Origin: Echria macrotheca
Taxonomy: Eukaryota; Ascomycota; Sordariomycetes; Sordariales; Schizotheciaceae
DNA: 64,000 nt
Assembly: GCA_030411725.1 (NCBI GenBank)
Contig: MU839830.1
Location: 1,488,001 to 1,552,000, forward strand
Direction: 5' to 3'
In this document: positions 1 to 11,078 of the stretch, piece by piece
Position numbering within the stretch: the stretch's first letter is position 1
Layout: every line of letters begins with the position of its first letter
The notes under the pieces: model-generated
What the model was told of the DNA's origin: nothing
The model's input: only the letters and a program-made list of their open reading frames with translations
The model's database searches: none
Program-made: the position numbers and the translations under genes

Positions 1-189
1 CCGATCCGACATGTGTCTGCCATCCTGCTCTTCCTTGTCAGAGCTGCATGGTGGCTGCTTCAGTCTTGGACAGAATCATACAGCCTGGTCTCATATTACA
101 CGTTGCCAACAAATCGTCATAACATTCATGTGCCGCGCTTCTTTCGCTGCCTGCCATACAAAATCGCGTCCTCGTGTAACACTGCCGAA

Positions 190-1607
190 CTACGTGGCAC
201 CCAGCTTCTCCAGCGCCTTCCGCAACTCTCTCACAGCTGTGTTGACGTCCTCAAAGTTGAGTGCCGAGATGGCCCACTTTGCGTGCTTCTGTGCAGCGGC
301 TATTGCCGCCTCATCCACACTGGCTGGTGGCGGGGCCGGTATATAGCTGGCGCGGGGAGCGACGGGCGGAGTAGCATGCACTGCCGAGTGTGCTGTTGGA
401 GGCGCATTTGTATAGTACGAGTTGATCGAATGGTCCACAGGTGGCGATACCACGGCTGCTGTTGCCGGAGGGCTCGTTGCGAACGTGGGAGGCGGCGCCG
501 GGGCCGACGGTTGATGAGGCGGCTGGCCCCAGTCCGGTGCTGGCGCTGGATTGCCAGGCCACCCGGTTGGCGCCGATGGGATCTCAGGAGCGTTGCCCCA
601 TCCACTAGGAACATGAGGCAGCTCCGGAGGATCTCTGTAATCCAGCGTCGGCGGGGAGATTGGTGAGGGGAGTGACTCGGAATCGTGGAATGCCGGGTGC
701 GAAGCCGGCGGCGCAAGCTGGGTAGGCACACCAGGTAGCCTGAGGTCTCCGTTCAGAGATGGCGAGGGTCCTGCTGAAGCTGGGCTCTGAGGCAGAGACA
801 CTCCGGCTGCATCTCTCTGAACTTCGGCATCTGGCATGTCTTCTACGGTAGCAGGGTGGGGTACTGTCCCTGAGGGCGCTCCTCCCAGCATCTGTACATC
901 AGGATCGTTCGGGTCGAGGTCCGGCTCTGGTTTCACCTCTTGGGGTTTGGGATTGCTTTCGTTCGGATTGGCGCCCTCCTTGATAGCCTTGGCAATCCGC
1001 ATTGCATTCCATTTTGCGTACTTGATTTTCTGTTGTGTTTCGGCGTCAGGCTCGCCCCATATATTGACGAGGTGGAAGAAGGTCGCCGCGGCATCAAACG
1101 TGGTCGCTGTCTGTCTGACAGTGAACATGTTAGATTGATTGCCATAGAGAAGAGGCGGTAGACATACTGCGTGACCTTGTTCGCCTTGACAACGCGCTCC
1201 GCCCGATCCAACGTCTCCTGCGCAAACTGCTCAACGTAGGCCTGACCTGCGGTGTCGTCGATGATGGCATCCTCATTCTCATACTCGGCTTTTGTCTGTA
1301 CGATAACAGTCAGCGCGCCACAAGGATAACGGCATCGCGCAGCACCAACCTGTTCCAACTTGTCCATCAACCCAGTGGTATACTGCAGGATCTCCTCGCT
1401 CGTCGAGTGGAGGCCCCTCGCAAGGATTTGATTCACGACCCAGTATTCGCCTGTGGCCGTCAGGATCTCAGAACTCTATCAGGTGAAGCCGAACGCACAC
1501 CAGTAGGCGATGATGGGCTTGACCGTCTGCAGCTGGACTGCCTTGGTTGCGCATTTGAAGAGGTTGATGTCGGCCTGCTTGAGCGCGGCCGGGATGCTGT
1601 CCGCCAT
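190..1607 (-). CDS. VTA1: Vacuolar protein sorting-associated protein VTA1 (LIP5 homologue), ESCRT-III/Vps4 cofactor
   Basis: Three exons (1607-1499, 1450-1168, 1114-190) separated by two GT-AG introns give a 438-residue protein. The start opens with MADSIPAALKQADINLFK, followed by the conserved AYWCEYWVVNQIL across intron 1 and an ETLDRAERVVKANKVT segment, which together form the N-terminal tandem-MIT region of the Vta1/LIP5 family. A long proline-rich, disordered middle (about residues 190-390) leads to a C-terminal helix pair ending in KHAKWAISALNFEDVNTAV, the Vta1 C-terminal domain that dimerises and stimulates the AAA ATPase Vps4. The family acts at endosomes in multivesicular-body sorting and ESCRT-III disassembly. 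The gene is divergent from the disulfide isomerase at 2088, sharing about 480 bp of upstream DNA. Family assignment is firm; the exact edge of intron 2 is less certain. Confidence 0.9.
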
Positions 1608-2087
1608 GTCGAACGATGGTTTGTGAGCAGAAATTTGATGAAGAGATTACTCGGCGAAATGGGAATGAGCGAGATGGGAATACTCCTTCAATCAGGCAGT
1701 CCTCGTTGAAGTGGTTGAACTGGTGTTTGCTTCGTCACAGTCGACCCAAGTCCAACCCCACAGAGGGGAAGGAGCTAGGGCCAGGATGCGGCCTGGGCGC
1801 GCATTGAGCTGCCGGGGAGTTCTGGTGGGTTCTGGATCGCATCTCTCACTGGACATGCGCAATGTGTTCTTTTGCCGAAGATGGAAAGTTGCCAGCTTTT
1901 GTGTTCCTCCACCAACCGTGCCAGGCCAACACAAAGGCGGACATGATATATGCTGGTTCATTGTTCGCCTTCTGACCTGTGAACTGGACTTCCCCGACTT
2001 CCAATTCTCTGCCCTGAGGCTGGTCTTCTCTGTCTGCCCCGCTGCAAGCTCGCTTCTCCACTGGTGCCGTAGACACAGCAAGACACC
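1608..2087. promoter_or_regulatory. Divergent promoter region between VTA1 and the ER disulfide isomerase
   Basis: This 480-bp stretch lies between two genes transcribed away from each other, so it must hold both promoters and 5' leaders. No coding sequence of its own is convincing. Confidence 0.5.
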
Positions 2088-3679
2088 ATGCATCACCCCA
2101 CCCTCTGCGCGGTCGCGGTTGGCATCTTGTCTGCGCTCCCCGGAGCCCAGGCCGGTCTCTACACCAAGAAATCCCCCGTGTTGCAAGTTGATGCCAAGGA
2201 CTACGACAGGCTGATTGTTAAGAGCAATCATACCTCGGTATGTCCCACCGTTCGCTGCATGTCTCCTGTTGCTAACTTCGGATATGCCAGATTGTCGAGT
2301 TCTACGCCCCATGGTGTGGTCACTGCCAGAACCTGAAGCCTGCCTATGAGAAGGCCGCTAAGAACCTCGAAGGCCTTGCCAAAGTTGCCGCCGTAAACTG
2401 CGATGAGGACCCCAACAAGCAGTTCTGCGGCACCATGGGTGTCCAGGGCTTTCCGACACTCAAGATTGTGCGACCCAAGAAGGGCGGAGGCCGGCCCATG
2501 GTAGAGGACTATCAAGGCCAAAGGACAGCCAGCGCCATTGTCGAGGCGGTCGTATCCAAGATCCCCAACAACGTCGTCAAGATTGAGGATAAGAGCCTGG
2601 ACAAGTTCCTCAGCGACAAGAACGAGACGGCCAAGGCCATTCTTTTCACCGAGAAGGGCACAACCTCCGCCCTGATGAAGGCTCTGGCCATCGACTTCCT
2701 GGACATCATCACTATTGGTCAGGCCAGGAACAAGGAAGCCAAGACGGTAGAAACCTTTGGCGTACAGAAATTTCCGACGCTGATTCTTCTCCCTGGCGGT
2801 GATTCTCCTAGAATTGTGTACGACGGTGAAATCAAGAAGGAGGCCATGGTCAAGTTCCTCTCTCAGGCCGGAGAGCCTAACCCTGACCCTGCGCCGTTGA
2901 AGTCAAAGCCGAAGTCGAAGGAGGACAAGAAGGAAAAGAAGGAAAAGAAGGCGTCATCGTCCAAGACAAAGACTTCCGCCTCGGAAACATCTTCGGCTAC
3001 CAGCGAGCCTGAGCCCGAGACCAAGACTCAGCAAGCACCTGTTATTGTCGAAACGGCGCTGCCGATCCCTACCATCAATACCCGCGAGAAGCTCATCAAG
3101 GAGTGCTTGACCGACAAGTCGCACACATGTGTATTGGCTTTTGTGTCATCGCCTGACGATGATGCCGCCAAGAAGGCTCTCGAGGGTCTCTCTTCGCTTG
3201 CGTTCAAGCATTCCCAGAGCAAGAGGCACCTCTTCCCCTTCTACGAGGTGCCCAAGTCCAACGAAGGGGCTAGCTCGCTTCTGAAGGCTCTCGATCTCAG
3301 CGGTGATATTGAGATCATTGCCATCAATGCCCGTCGTGGATGGTGGAGGCACTACCAGGGGGCTGACTTCAGCCACGCGAGCCTTGAGAGCTGGATCGAT
3401 GCGATTCGCATGAGCGAGGGTGTGAAGAAGAAGCTGCCAGAGGGTATCGTGGCTATTTCGGTCGAGGAAAAGACCGCCGAGGCTACACCCGAGGCATCTT
3501 CGGAGGCTACGCCCGATGCCACTACCTCTGCAAGCAGCGAAAATGCCACACCGGTTACCCCTGAGGCTAGCAGTGGCGATGCCAGTGTATCCGCTGAGTC
3601 CACTTCGACCAAGGGAGCGGATCCGACAGTGGAGCCCGAGACTGCGGCCGAGACTCCCATCATTCATGAAGAGCTGTGA
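2088..3679 (+). CDS. Protein disulfide isomerase-like protein with one CGHC active site (MPD1-like), ER lumen
   Basis: Exons 2088-2237 and 2291-3679 around a 53-nt intron give 511 residues. A signal peptide (about residues 1-22, ending PGAQA) is followed by a thioredoxin domain with EFYAPWCGHC (C59, C62) and the cis-proline motif GFPTL (P105). A second thioredoxin-like domain, about 150-265, has no CxxC and is probably non-catalytic. Then come a lysine-rich linker and a long acidic Ser/Thr/Ala tail that ends in HEEL, a variant of the HDEL/KDEL retrieval signal. The protein should form or rearrange disulfides in secretory proteins. One active domain followed by a redox-dead domain resembles yeast Mpd1 and fungal homologues rather than classical PDI with two CGHC sites. 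Convergent with SKI6, 230 bp apart. Confidence 0.88.
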
Positions 3680-3909
3680 TCCGTCCTTGAGGTGTAATTT
3701 TACGTTGGCTGGAGTCTAGGTTGATTGTATCACCTGTAATGGTGACGTACGGTCAGAGCATCAAAAGCAGCAATAGGATTACTTAACATCGCATCGATTC
3801 GGTAGCGCAGTTTGAACAGTTACAAGTCAGCCATTCGATGCAAGTCAGGGTCAAACTGGAGCTGGAGTGGCACAGGCGGAACCCATCAGAGAGGTTCATG
3901 AAAAGTCTT

Positions 3910-4795
3910 TCAATCAATGTCCATATCGTCTAACGACATGCCTTTCTCTATGGTCCCTTCTTGAATCATACGCCGTCCCTTTTCGCGTACAACGCGGTCT
4001 AGAATCTCTCGTACTTGCTTGCAGCCATCCACGCCAACCGCCAGCATGCCCTCCAGCCTGCTGACTTGTACTCTGCTCTCGCAAACCAGAACGGCGACCC
4101 GGTCGCTGCTGCCGAGTGTTGCAACAGTCAGGCTAGGGAGCTCCTGTTCTTCCTGATGGTTCATGTCCAGCAACGGATCGGCACCCTCGTCGTTTGCGGC
4201 ATAGGTAGACGTCGAGCCGGCCGTGCAAGCGACCACATAATCCGTCATGGGTATGCCCGCATCGATACACGCAAGGGTGGCGGCGTTGATAAGAGCAGCG
4301 AGCAACGAGCCGTCTTGCGATAGAACGTGTAATGAGATGGCGATTGTGCTGTTCGGGTGGAGGTGCGTGTGCAAGCTTGCGGCAAGCGCACTCGAGATGG
4401 TCGACTGCAGCTCCAGTGTGCGCCTGTTTATCATCGCAGTTAGCAGACAGCTTGTCAAGGGCTAGCCAGACATGAACCCACTTATCTCCGCGGCCTCTTC
4501 GTTTTCTGTCAACAGAGCTGAAGCCAGCAATGACAACGCTGACCGAGACGTCTGCTGTGCTGCTCCTTTCACCCCCGCCTCCGCCGACGCCGCCAGTCAT
4601 GCCCCCGCGTTTCGGTCCGGGCTCGCTAGGCCCGGTCACGACGCACATGACCTTTGTGTGGCCCATCTCTAGGTAGCTCGAGCCATCGGCCGCGGCCTGG
4701 GTTCGGATCTGGGCGTGGATCCGTCGGAGCTCGTTCCACCGGCGGCCGTCCACGCGCAGCAGCGCCAGACTGTATGCTGATGTGTCGAGGGGCAT
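3910..4795 (-). CDS. SKI6: Exosome complex component RRP41 (SKI6), RNase PH-like core subunit
   Basis: Exons 4795-4482 and 4423-3910, with a 58-nt intron (gtgggt donor, aaacag acceptor), give 275 residues, the usual size for fungal Rrp41. Recognisable motifs in order are LLRVDGRRWNELRRI, SSYLEMGHTKVMCVVTGP, GDKRTLELQS at the splice junction, QDGSLLAALINAATLACIDAGIPM and the C-terminal DRVVREKGRRM. These match the RNase PH fold of Rrp41. In eukaryotes this ring subunit is catalytically inactive and helps thread RNA to Rrp44 for 3'-5' processing and decay in nucleus and cytoplasm. A glycine-rich insertion (GGMTGGVGGGGG) follows the first strands, as is common in fungi. Rrp46 and Mtr3 are related alternatives but fit less well. 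Confidence 0.9.
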
Positions 4796-6907
4796 GTTTG
4801 CGGGTGGCTGGAACGGTCGTCCGAGCTACCGTCGTCGAGGAGAGGGAGGATTGGACGCAGGTGCCCGCGCTGGCAAGAGGCCGGTCGGTGGAATGGGCGG
4901 GCTGGAGCTGTCCGGTTTCGGTCCGTTTCTGGGTCGATGTGTGCTGGCTGTGGCAAGCTGATGAGGGGATGGTTGGGCATCGAACGCCCCTGCGATCGGA
5001 GCTGTTTTGCCCGGAGCTACCAGACCGTCTGCAAATATTCGTCGGGTGTTTACCGGGGAGACACGCCTGCTGATTCCTGGGTTGCTGGTATGCAAGCTTC
5101 CCGCGTCGCGTGGTTCAAGGGTATGTCGTCGCAAGTTGATTGAGCGTTGTTATCGATTCCAGAGAAACAAAAAAAGTTTGTGTGGAGCTCGCACCGCGGG
5201 GCAGTCTTGGCGCATGCCACTGCCGCACTGGGCATCTTCACAACCGCAGCATGGACGCAACATCTCATCCCAATTGGGTTCTCAATCCAAGTGCCATGCG
5301 CTGTCTGTAGAAAAGAGTATTCCAGGCATATGCAATGCAATCCACCGTTCCAGATGTCAGCTTTCAAGGGCATCGGAGGACTCTACGGTTCCTCCAGGCT
5401 GGGCAGGACAGATGCAATGGCAATTGGCGAGCGGTTAAATGGAACAAGGCCAGACGAGGTCCCGAATATAGGCCTGACTGGCATCCGTCGGAACCGAAAA
5501 TAACTGACTCGCAAAGGCGGCGGTGTCAGCAGTGGCGCGGGCATCACCAAGACCTCGGGAGTTGAATTCCTTCCCGGCAACACGTCGTCGTCGCATGAAG
5601 TCGTGGTGATTTTCTGACGTCGTCGCTAGCATCACCGTTGGTGGGGCGCCAGGTGGGAGCCTCATCAAACATCGAATTAGGCCAAGATTAGCGTTAACAC
5701 CCTGTCAGCCGATTACGCGGCGCTCGTGTTAAGGGCGCCACAGTTTCACCTCATCTCGACTGTGGACCAAGCCAGGCCAAGCACTGGCAGAGGGCCTGTC
5801 TGGACGGAGAACCCCCCGACGCGTCACAGTGTGCCAGATTGTACGCATACTATTGAAGACACGAACTGCTTGGGTTTCTCCCTTCTGAGGAGGCGTCGGC
5901 ACCAGCCAATTGGCAGTCGTTATCCGAAATCTGCAAATTTTAGTGGGATGAGCACCGTGTAAACTTCTTGGATGCGTACTCAGATGCACAGACCCAAGAT
6001 AGTGAAGGGAATCCGCGCATCCTTCAGGCTTCAGGACGGTTATCGCCACGAAAACGAATTTCGGAAACCGGCATGTTCGTTGCAGGTGAGTACGTGTTCC
6101 TGGAAACGTGCTGAAAAGCCTGCGCGATCCACAACAGTCTAGAATGCCGTGCCTGAATGTCGGTCCACAAGGAGTGGAACACGTCAATATCCTCCTGTTG
6201 TGGCAGCGGACTGGCTGGTGGGTGGCTTGGGTGGGTGTGTGGGTGTGTTGGGGATGCGCCGACGCAGTCCCGGCCGGCTTTTGTCGCCTGCGGACAGTGG
6301 AAACCAAACATGGCAGCGGCCAATGGCAGTGCTCGGGGACCTGCGCCAAGTTTGAATTGCGGGTCGCGACCGACCAGTCAGAGCGTGCCCCTGGCGGGAT
6401 CGCTGCCAAGCACAGACAGGGATATGCGCGAAAAGGGCGGCTGGTTCCTGGCCAGGTTGATTGAGAAACTTGCCCTGGCGGCCAGTGCTCATTTCGGATC
6501 CCCTGCTTTCACAACAGTGGGCCCGCTCCTCTCTTTTTAACTTCCTCACCCCCGTTTTTCCTTTTACTCTAGCCGCTATCCTCGCCGACGACCGCAGCTT
6601 CGCGCTTCATCCATTCCTTTTGAGATATCGCATCTCACGCCGCTCCTTACCACATCGTGTCACGCAGCACGATACATTAGACGAAGTCGTTCTGCTCTGA
6701 TCGCACGGCATCGATCGCAGGGTCCCACTCGCGACACGCAACACACTACGAGTCGAGAAGCCTCGAATAGCACGCATCGCAGCAATCATCCAGCAGCGGT
6801 TCCGAGAACTGCGCCCGCCGTACATATATACCGACTATCAGCTACATACAATTCATCACGACACGATACGATTCTCCCATTAGATCAGCGACGAATTAGC
6901 GGCTACA
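4796..6907. other. 2.1-kb region without a recognisable gene; promoters of SKI6 and the Asp f 4-like gene
   Basis: Short open frames on both strands show no domain, no consistent exon structure and no recognisable protein. The right part (about 6530-6900) reads like a promoter and 5' leader, with a pyrimidine-rich tract followed by an ACA/CATC-rich leader directly before the ATG at 6908. Confidence 0.4.
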
Positions 6908-7825
6908 ATGCATCTTTCGCACCTGGTTTTCCTCGCCGGCGCCCTCGGCGCCACGGCACACCCGTCCGGCCACGCCCATCTCCATCGTTCGGCCCACGAG
7001 AAGCGTGCCGCCCCATCGGCCGTCTTCTACAAGAACGTCCACCACCACCACACCCCCATCCCCTCGCCCCAGGCCAGCCCGGCGCCGGCCGCCCCCTCTG
7101 CTGCCGCGGCGCCGCCTCCTCCTCCTGCCCCTGCCACTCCGGCCAGCTCGCCCGCGTCCGGCAATGCGCCCGCTGCCTTCAAGCAATTCTGCAGCGGTGG
7201 TGGCGCTGCCAGCAAGGTCAAGCGTGTGACGGCCGCACAGGTTGCGTACGCTGGTAACCTCGGTATGGACAATGGTTGCCCGTGGGGCTCCAACATGATG
7301 CTCGTGGACAATAGCATCGCCGACAAGTACACGTACGTCCAGGTACTCACCAACCGCGATACCAGCAACTATCAGGTCCGCTGCGGAAATAAGCTCGGTC
7401 CCGACCATGGTGTCAACGGCATGTTCAGCGCGAACGGCCCCAGCCAGCTCGTCTTCACCCTTGCACCCGGCGAGACCAAGACCATGGCCGTCCAAGGAAA
7501 CAGCCAGATCGTTTGCGCCTTCCACCCCGACTCCGTTCCCACGACAACATATGGTCAATACGCAGGCAACTGGGTCGAGTCGGACTTCGGCAACACTAGC
7601 AACAACGGGTGGTCCGGTTCTGACTGCTCGTCGCTCGTCGCGCAGGCCTACAACATGGACGTGCCTGGATGCCGTGTTTGCAGCGGGGGCAAATGCTCTA
7701 CTATCCACGAGGGTGGCCAGGGTGATAATGCCTACACCAAGGGTATGGAGGAGCTGGATGGCATTGGTCTCAACCTCCCGGCCGGCCCCGTCACCCTGAC
7801 GATCGATGTTGGATACAAGAGCTAA
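6908..7825 (+). CDS. Secreted protein of the Asp f 4-like allergen family
   Basis: A single exon encodes 305 residues. A signal peptide (about 1-17, ending GATA) and a short His-rich propeptide with a dibasic KR at 32-33 (possible Kex2 site) are followed by a Pro/Ala-rich linker (about 50-95). The C-terminal domain contains SDFGNTSNNGWSGSDCSSLVAQ, VPGCRVCSGGKCSTIHEGG and GDNAYTKGMEELDGIGLNLPAGPV, the hallmark region of the Asp f 4 family. It should be exported to the wall or medium, with paired cysteines stabilising the fold. The molecular role of the family is unknown. The ATG follows a long purine/ACA-rich leader. Confidence 0.85.
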   Translation: MHLSHLVFLAGALGATAHPSGHAHLHRSAHEKRAAPSAVFYKNVHHHHTPIPSPQASPAPAAPSAAAAPPPPPAPATPASSPASGNAPAAFKQFCSGGGAASKVKRVTAAQVAYAGNLGMDNGCPWGSNMMLVDNSIADKYTYVQVLTNRDTSNYQVRCGNKLGPDHGVNGMFSANGPSQLVFTLAPGETKTMAVQGNSQIVCAFHPDSVPTTTYGQYAGNWVESDFGNTSNNGWSGSDCSSLVAQAYNMDVPGCRVCSGGKCSTIHEGGQGDNAYTKGMEELDGIGLNLPAGPVTLTIDVGYKS

Positions 7826-10800
7826 CTGGAGCAATGATGCTTTACACTTCTTTACACCGACGACGCATTTGGTAACAGCGTCGGATAGGGTTCCTTGGGA
7901 TCTGTTCAGAGGAGTCTTTGTATTTATCGGCATTGTGTGCTTGAGAAAAGTTGGGCCAGGACTGTATGGACAAACTTTGCATTTAGCGTACATGCCTGAC
8001 CTAGTGAATCTAAGCATCTCAGAGCTGATCAACCTGTTCCCTGGCTTCCACGTGTTTGCTTGTGTTGATGTAGTGTTTAGGCAAAACCGGGCTTTGGAGG
8101 ATTTTCCCGGCTGCCACTTGGGATCGTCGAGGGTTTCTTAGCAGAAGCTGCTATGATTGCCAAGACGGCGGTGGCAAAAGGGAACAAAAGCAGGGAAACA
8201 AAGACGGGAACGTCGGTTGCCCTGTCGATCAGGGCTCGAGGACTTGCATCATTATTCACAGCGTCGGTGAGACTCTTCCCAGTTTTTCTGACTCCGGCGC
8301 CGGGTCCAAGTCCCGAAGACGGTGGTGGTCAGCAAAGACGGCGCAGCGAACGTTAATGGTTGACGCCGCTGGCGTCGTTCCATCGGAGCCGCAGCGCGTC
8401 TTTTTTGCGTTCTTACTTTATGTACTCAGGTACGAGGAGCGAGCGCCACATTGCTTGGTCGCGGATCTTGGTTGGAAGATCCGATCTGGCTGACTTCCCG
8501 ACGAGTGACTTGCCTTGTAGAGGTTATCTCCGATATGTGGACAAACAAACTCTCTCCCTGGAAAAAGGGAACTGTTTTATTTCCTCTTTGTCTCTTGTCT
8601 ATCTATCATCCCCTTTTAGATTTCTTTTTTTTTTGTTCTTTCTTTTGTTTCCCCGCCCGAGCCCCGGCAAACTCGGGATGCTCCTGTTACAAAAGCTGCG
8701 CGGTGCGGAGGTGCTAATGCAGGGGTCGGCCTTCAGCGTTGCGCAGGCTTCCTTCGGGTGGGCCTTAGCTGCAGGAACAAGGGAATGGCGGCGATTCGCT
8801 GGGGCCCTTTGGGGGGTTGGTTGATGTGCTGACTGCTGACCTACTGTGTGACTCGGTCTGGACCTTACCATAAACTCAAATATTCGGGCAAAGCTGCTCG
8901 TTGGTTGAACTTGTTGGCTTTTTCTGTTTATTTGTCTTGACATCCATCACGAAGTCATGGTTGTTGCCCCTCTTTCACGACAGGAGAAGGGAGGTCAAGG
9001 ACCTTGGCAGGCTCGGACTTGAACCACCCTTATCCTCGCCCAACCAAACGTTCTATAAAACACAGGTCGTCACATCACAATAATGTACCTAACCGTCATA
9101 GCTACGGTTTTTTCTATATTTGTAAAGTGCGCCATACATGGCAGTCCCATCCTTTCCGCGTCTTGCTTGTATTCCCTTCCTCCCCGCATTGGTGAGACCT
9201 GACAAGCTGACACATACACAGAGCACACACACGGATAAGGTTCGCCGTGCTAGGTTCCACGGGCGGGAAGGGTCCTCTTGTGCTCCTGTTGCGGGGCGTG
9301 ACAAAGTTGTGGTGGATAAGGTGAGTATGGGTTTCTGTGTCCCATGTGGTATCGATAGGCTCAGGGGGACACGGATGATGGCATGTGTGCGACGGTGTGT
9401 GTATATGCTTGGCATACGGGCCGAACAGAGAGAGGCACGGCAGTTTGGTATAGGGTAGGTATGTATGCATTGGTGAGCGATATTTGGGTATGGGCAGTGG
9501 TGAGTGGATGGTGTTAGTGGTAGGTGAGTTTATATGTGGTAGGGGGCTTCGTTGCCTCCCCTACTCCTTTTCCTTCCCGGTGTCTTTCTCTTTCTCTCCC
9601 CTTCTCTCTCAATTTTTTCGCCTACTCATGTGTAGAACCTTTTGGCAGTAGTTCGATTCTCGGTTATCTTGCTCTGGTCATTGTCCGAAGCCAAATCCAG
9701 GAGATGAACCAAATTATCTGCCCTAATACCCTCCTCGGAACTTTTCAATATTCCAACCGCCCGATATAAGCTGCCCATCGTAAAAGGACGAGATTTCGGG
9801 AAGTCCATATTTTCACCATGCTTCATAAGCCACATCCGTCGTATATAAGGGGAGTATCTAAGGTGTGGAAAGAAGAATGTCCTTTTTTCTGCACAACAAC
9901 ATCGGCAGGAATTCGACATCGTCGAGATCTCAAGGAGCTTAGTCATTGATTTAAGGCGTGCACTGCCAATGAAGTGAACACATTGGGGGATTTCAGGTAG
10001 AACCAAGATCTGAGTGTGAAGGATCGGAATATTATAGGTGTTAGCCTTACTAATGAGCCCTAGAGATCAAAATAGAGTACCTAGAATAACTACCATCCCC
10101 CCGTCTAACCACGTTCAGGCGCCTAGGCAAGACGACGTAACCGATCAGTATCAAGATCTGAAATGATTGCAGACAGCAACTCTGCTGCTTGCAGGTCTCC
10201 TTCAGGACTCACAACGCGGGAGACGTCCCGGAGTGTTGTTTCATTTCTCTTAACGTTGTAGGCAAGCTTTTTAGCTCCCGCACTTGTAGCTTTGCAGCTT
10301 TATTATAGGCTTGCATATTTGCACTGAATGCCTCGCATATGAACTATAGGCGTCTGAGTTTGTACTAAAGGCTTTTGATGTCGTCTTTTGACATTTGCTA
10401 TGCCCGCGTATCAATCCTGCTGGCTAACAGGCCTCCTGGCTAAAAGGCTAACCACAGTTGTGGTAACCAGGACCTTGGAAGGCGAGCGCAGGTCTGCATC
10501 ATTAAACCGAGTGAAGATATTCAAACAACTGCCCATAGCAAATACCGACTCTCTTGAGCCCATGCTCATGCGTGCAGTCGGAGCAGATGATCCAATGTGG
10601 CATTCAACGGCATCACGAGTCCCAGACCGAGACAGGCAACCCTCCAAGGCCTCCAATGTCTCCCAGTCGTCCTTCAACAAGCCAGATCATGTCAAAAAAA
10701 CCGAACCCAATGGTACGCCCAAAAAGTCACACGTTTCCGCCCTCAGCCCATGCGGACCGGACCCCGATGCACGGCGAATGGTCCTATCACGGCCCGGTGA

Positions 10801-11078
10801 CGGTCTGCTTGGCTTGCAGGAGATGTGCGCGGTTGGCCGGCATCTCTTCAGCTCTCCACCTGCCCGCACTTGTTCCCGAACAGGGCCTCGTCGAATCATG
10901 CGGAGTTTCGGCCTGCTGTCGCTTTTTCGCGCATCTCAGCTGAGGATGACCCCCTCACCTGGTTGCCCTCGGGGTCAAAAAAAGAAAGATAAAAGTGAAA
11001 GCCGCCAACAAACTCCACCCCGACCTGCTCCACACTTGGTGGGCTCTGTCGCCGTGTAATTGAATAAGGCTATTTTGG
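7826..11078. other. 3.2-kb gene-poor region
   Basis: The left part is probably the 3' UTR of the Asp f 4-like gene, the right part the promoter of the PLC-like gene. Between them are pyrimidine-rich tracts (about 8580-8660 and 9560-9620), a GT/GTGTG-rich stretch (about 9300-9530), and a more AT-rich interval (about 9620-10400) with possible gene relics listed separately. No intact gene is visible. Confidence 0.45.
9626..10006 (-). pseudogene. Possible decayed fragment of a HET-domain (heterokaryon incompatibility) gene
   Basis: On the minus strand an open frame contains LRYSPYIRRMWLMKH and, some 35 residues later, GIRADNLVHLLDLASDND. Order and spacing resemble the fungal HET domain, in which an RPWxxRxWxxQE motif is followed by a DPRDxxYALLGLA motif, but both are degraded here (the QE is missing and DPRD is replaced). 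There is no start region, no preceding VIVWLG-like motif and no downstream continuation. The comparison is from memory and the similarity is weak, so chance cannot be excluded. Confidence 0.22.

Noticed and set aside
5147..5503. 118-codon open frame with several methionines in the 4.8-6.9 kb gap
   Set aside because: No domain, no exon partners, and overlapping frames on both strands of similar length.
6896..8032. 378-codon open frame on the minus strand opposite the Asp f 4-like gene
   Set aside because: It mirrors a GC-rich gene on the other strand, shows no domain, and contains Arg/Gly-rich runs from reverse reading of Pro/Ala codons.
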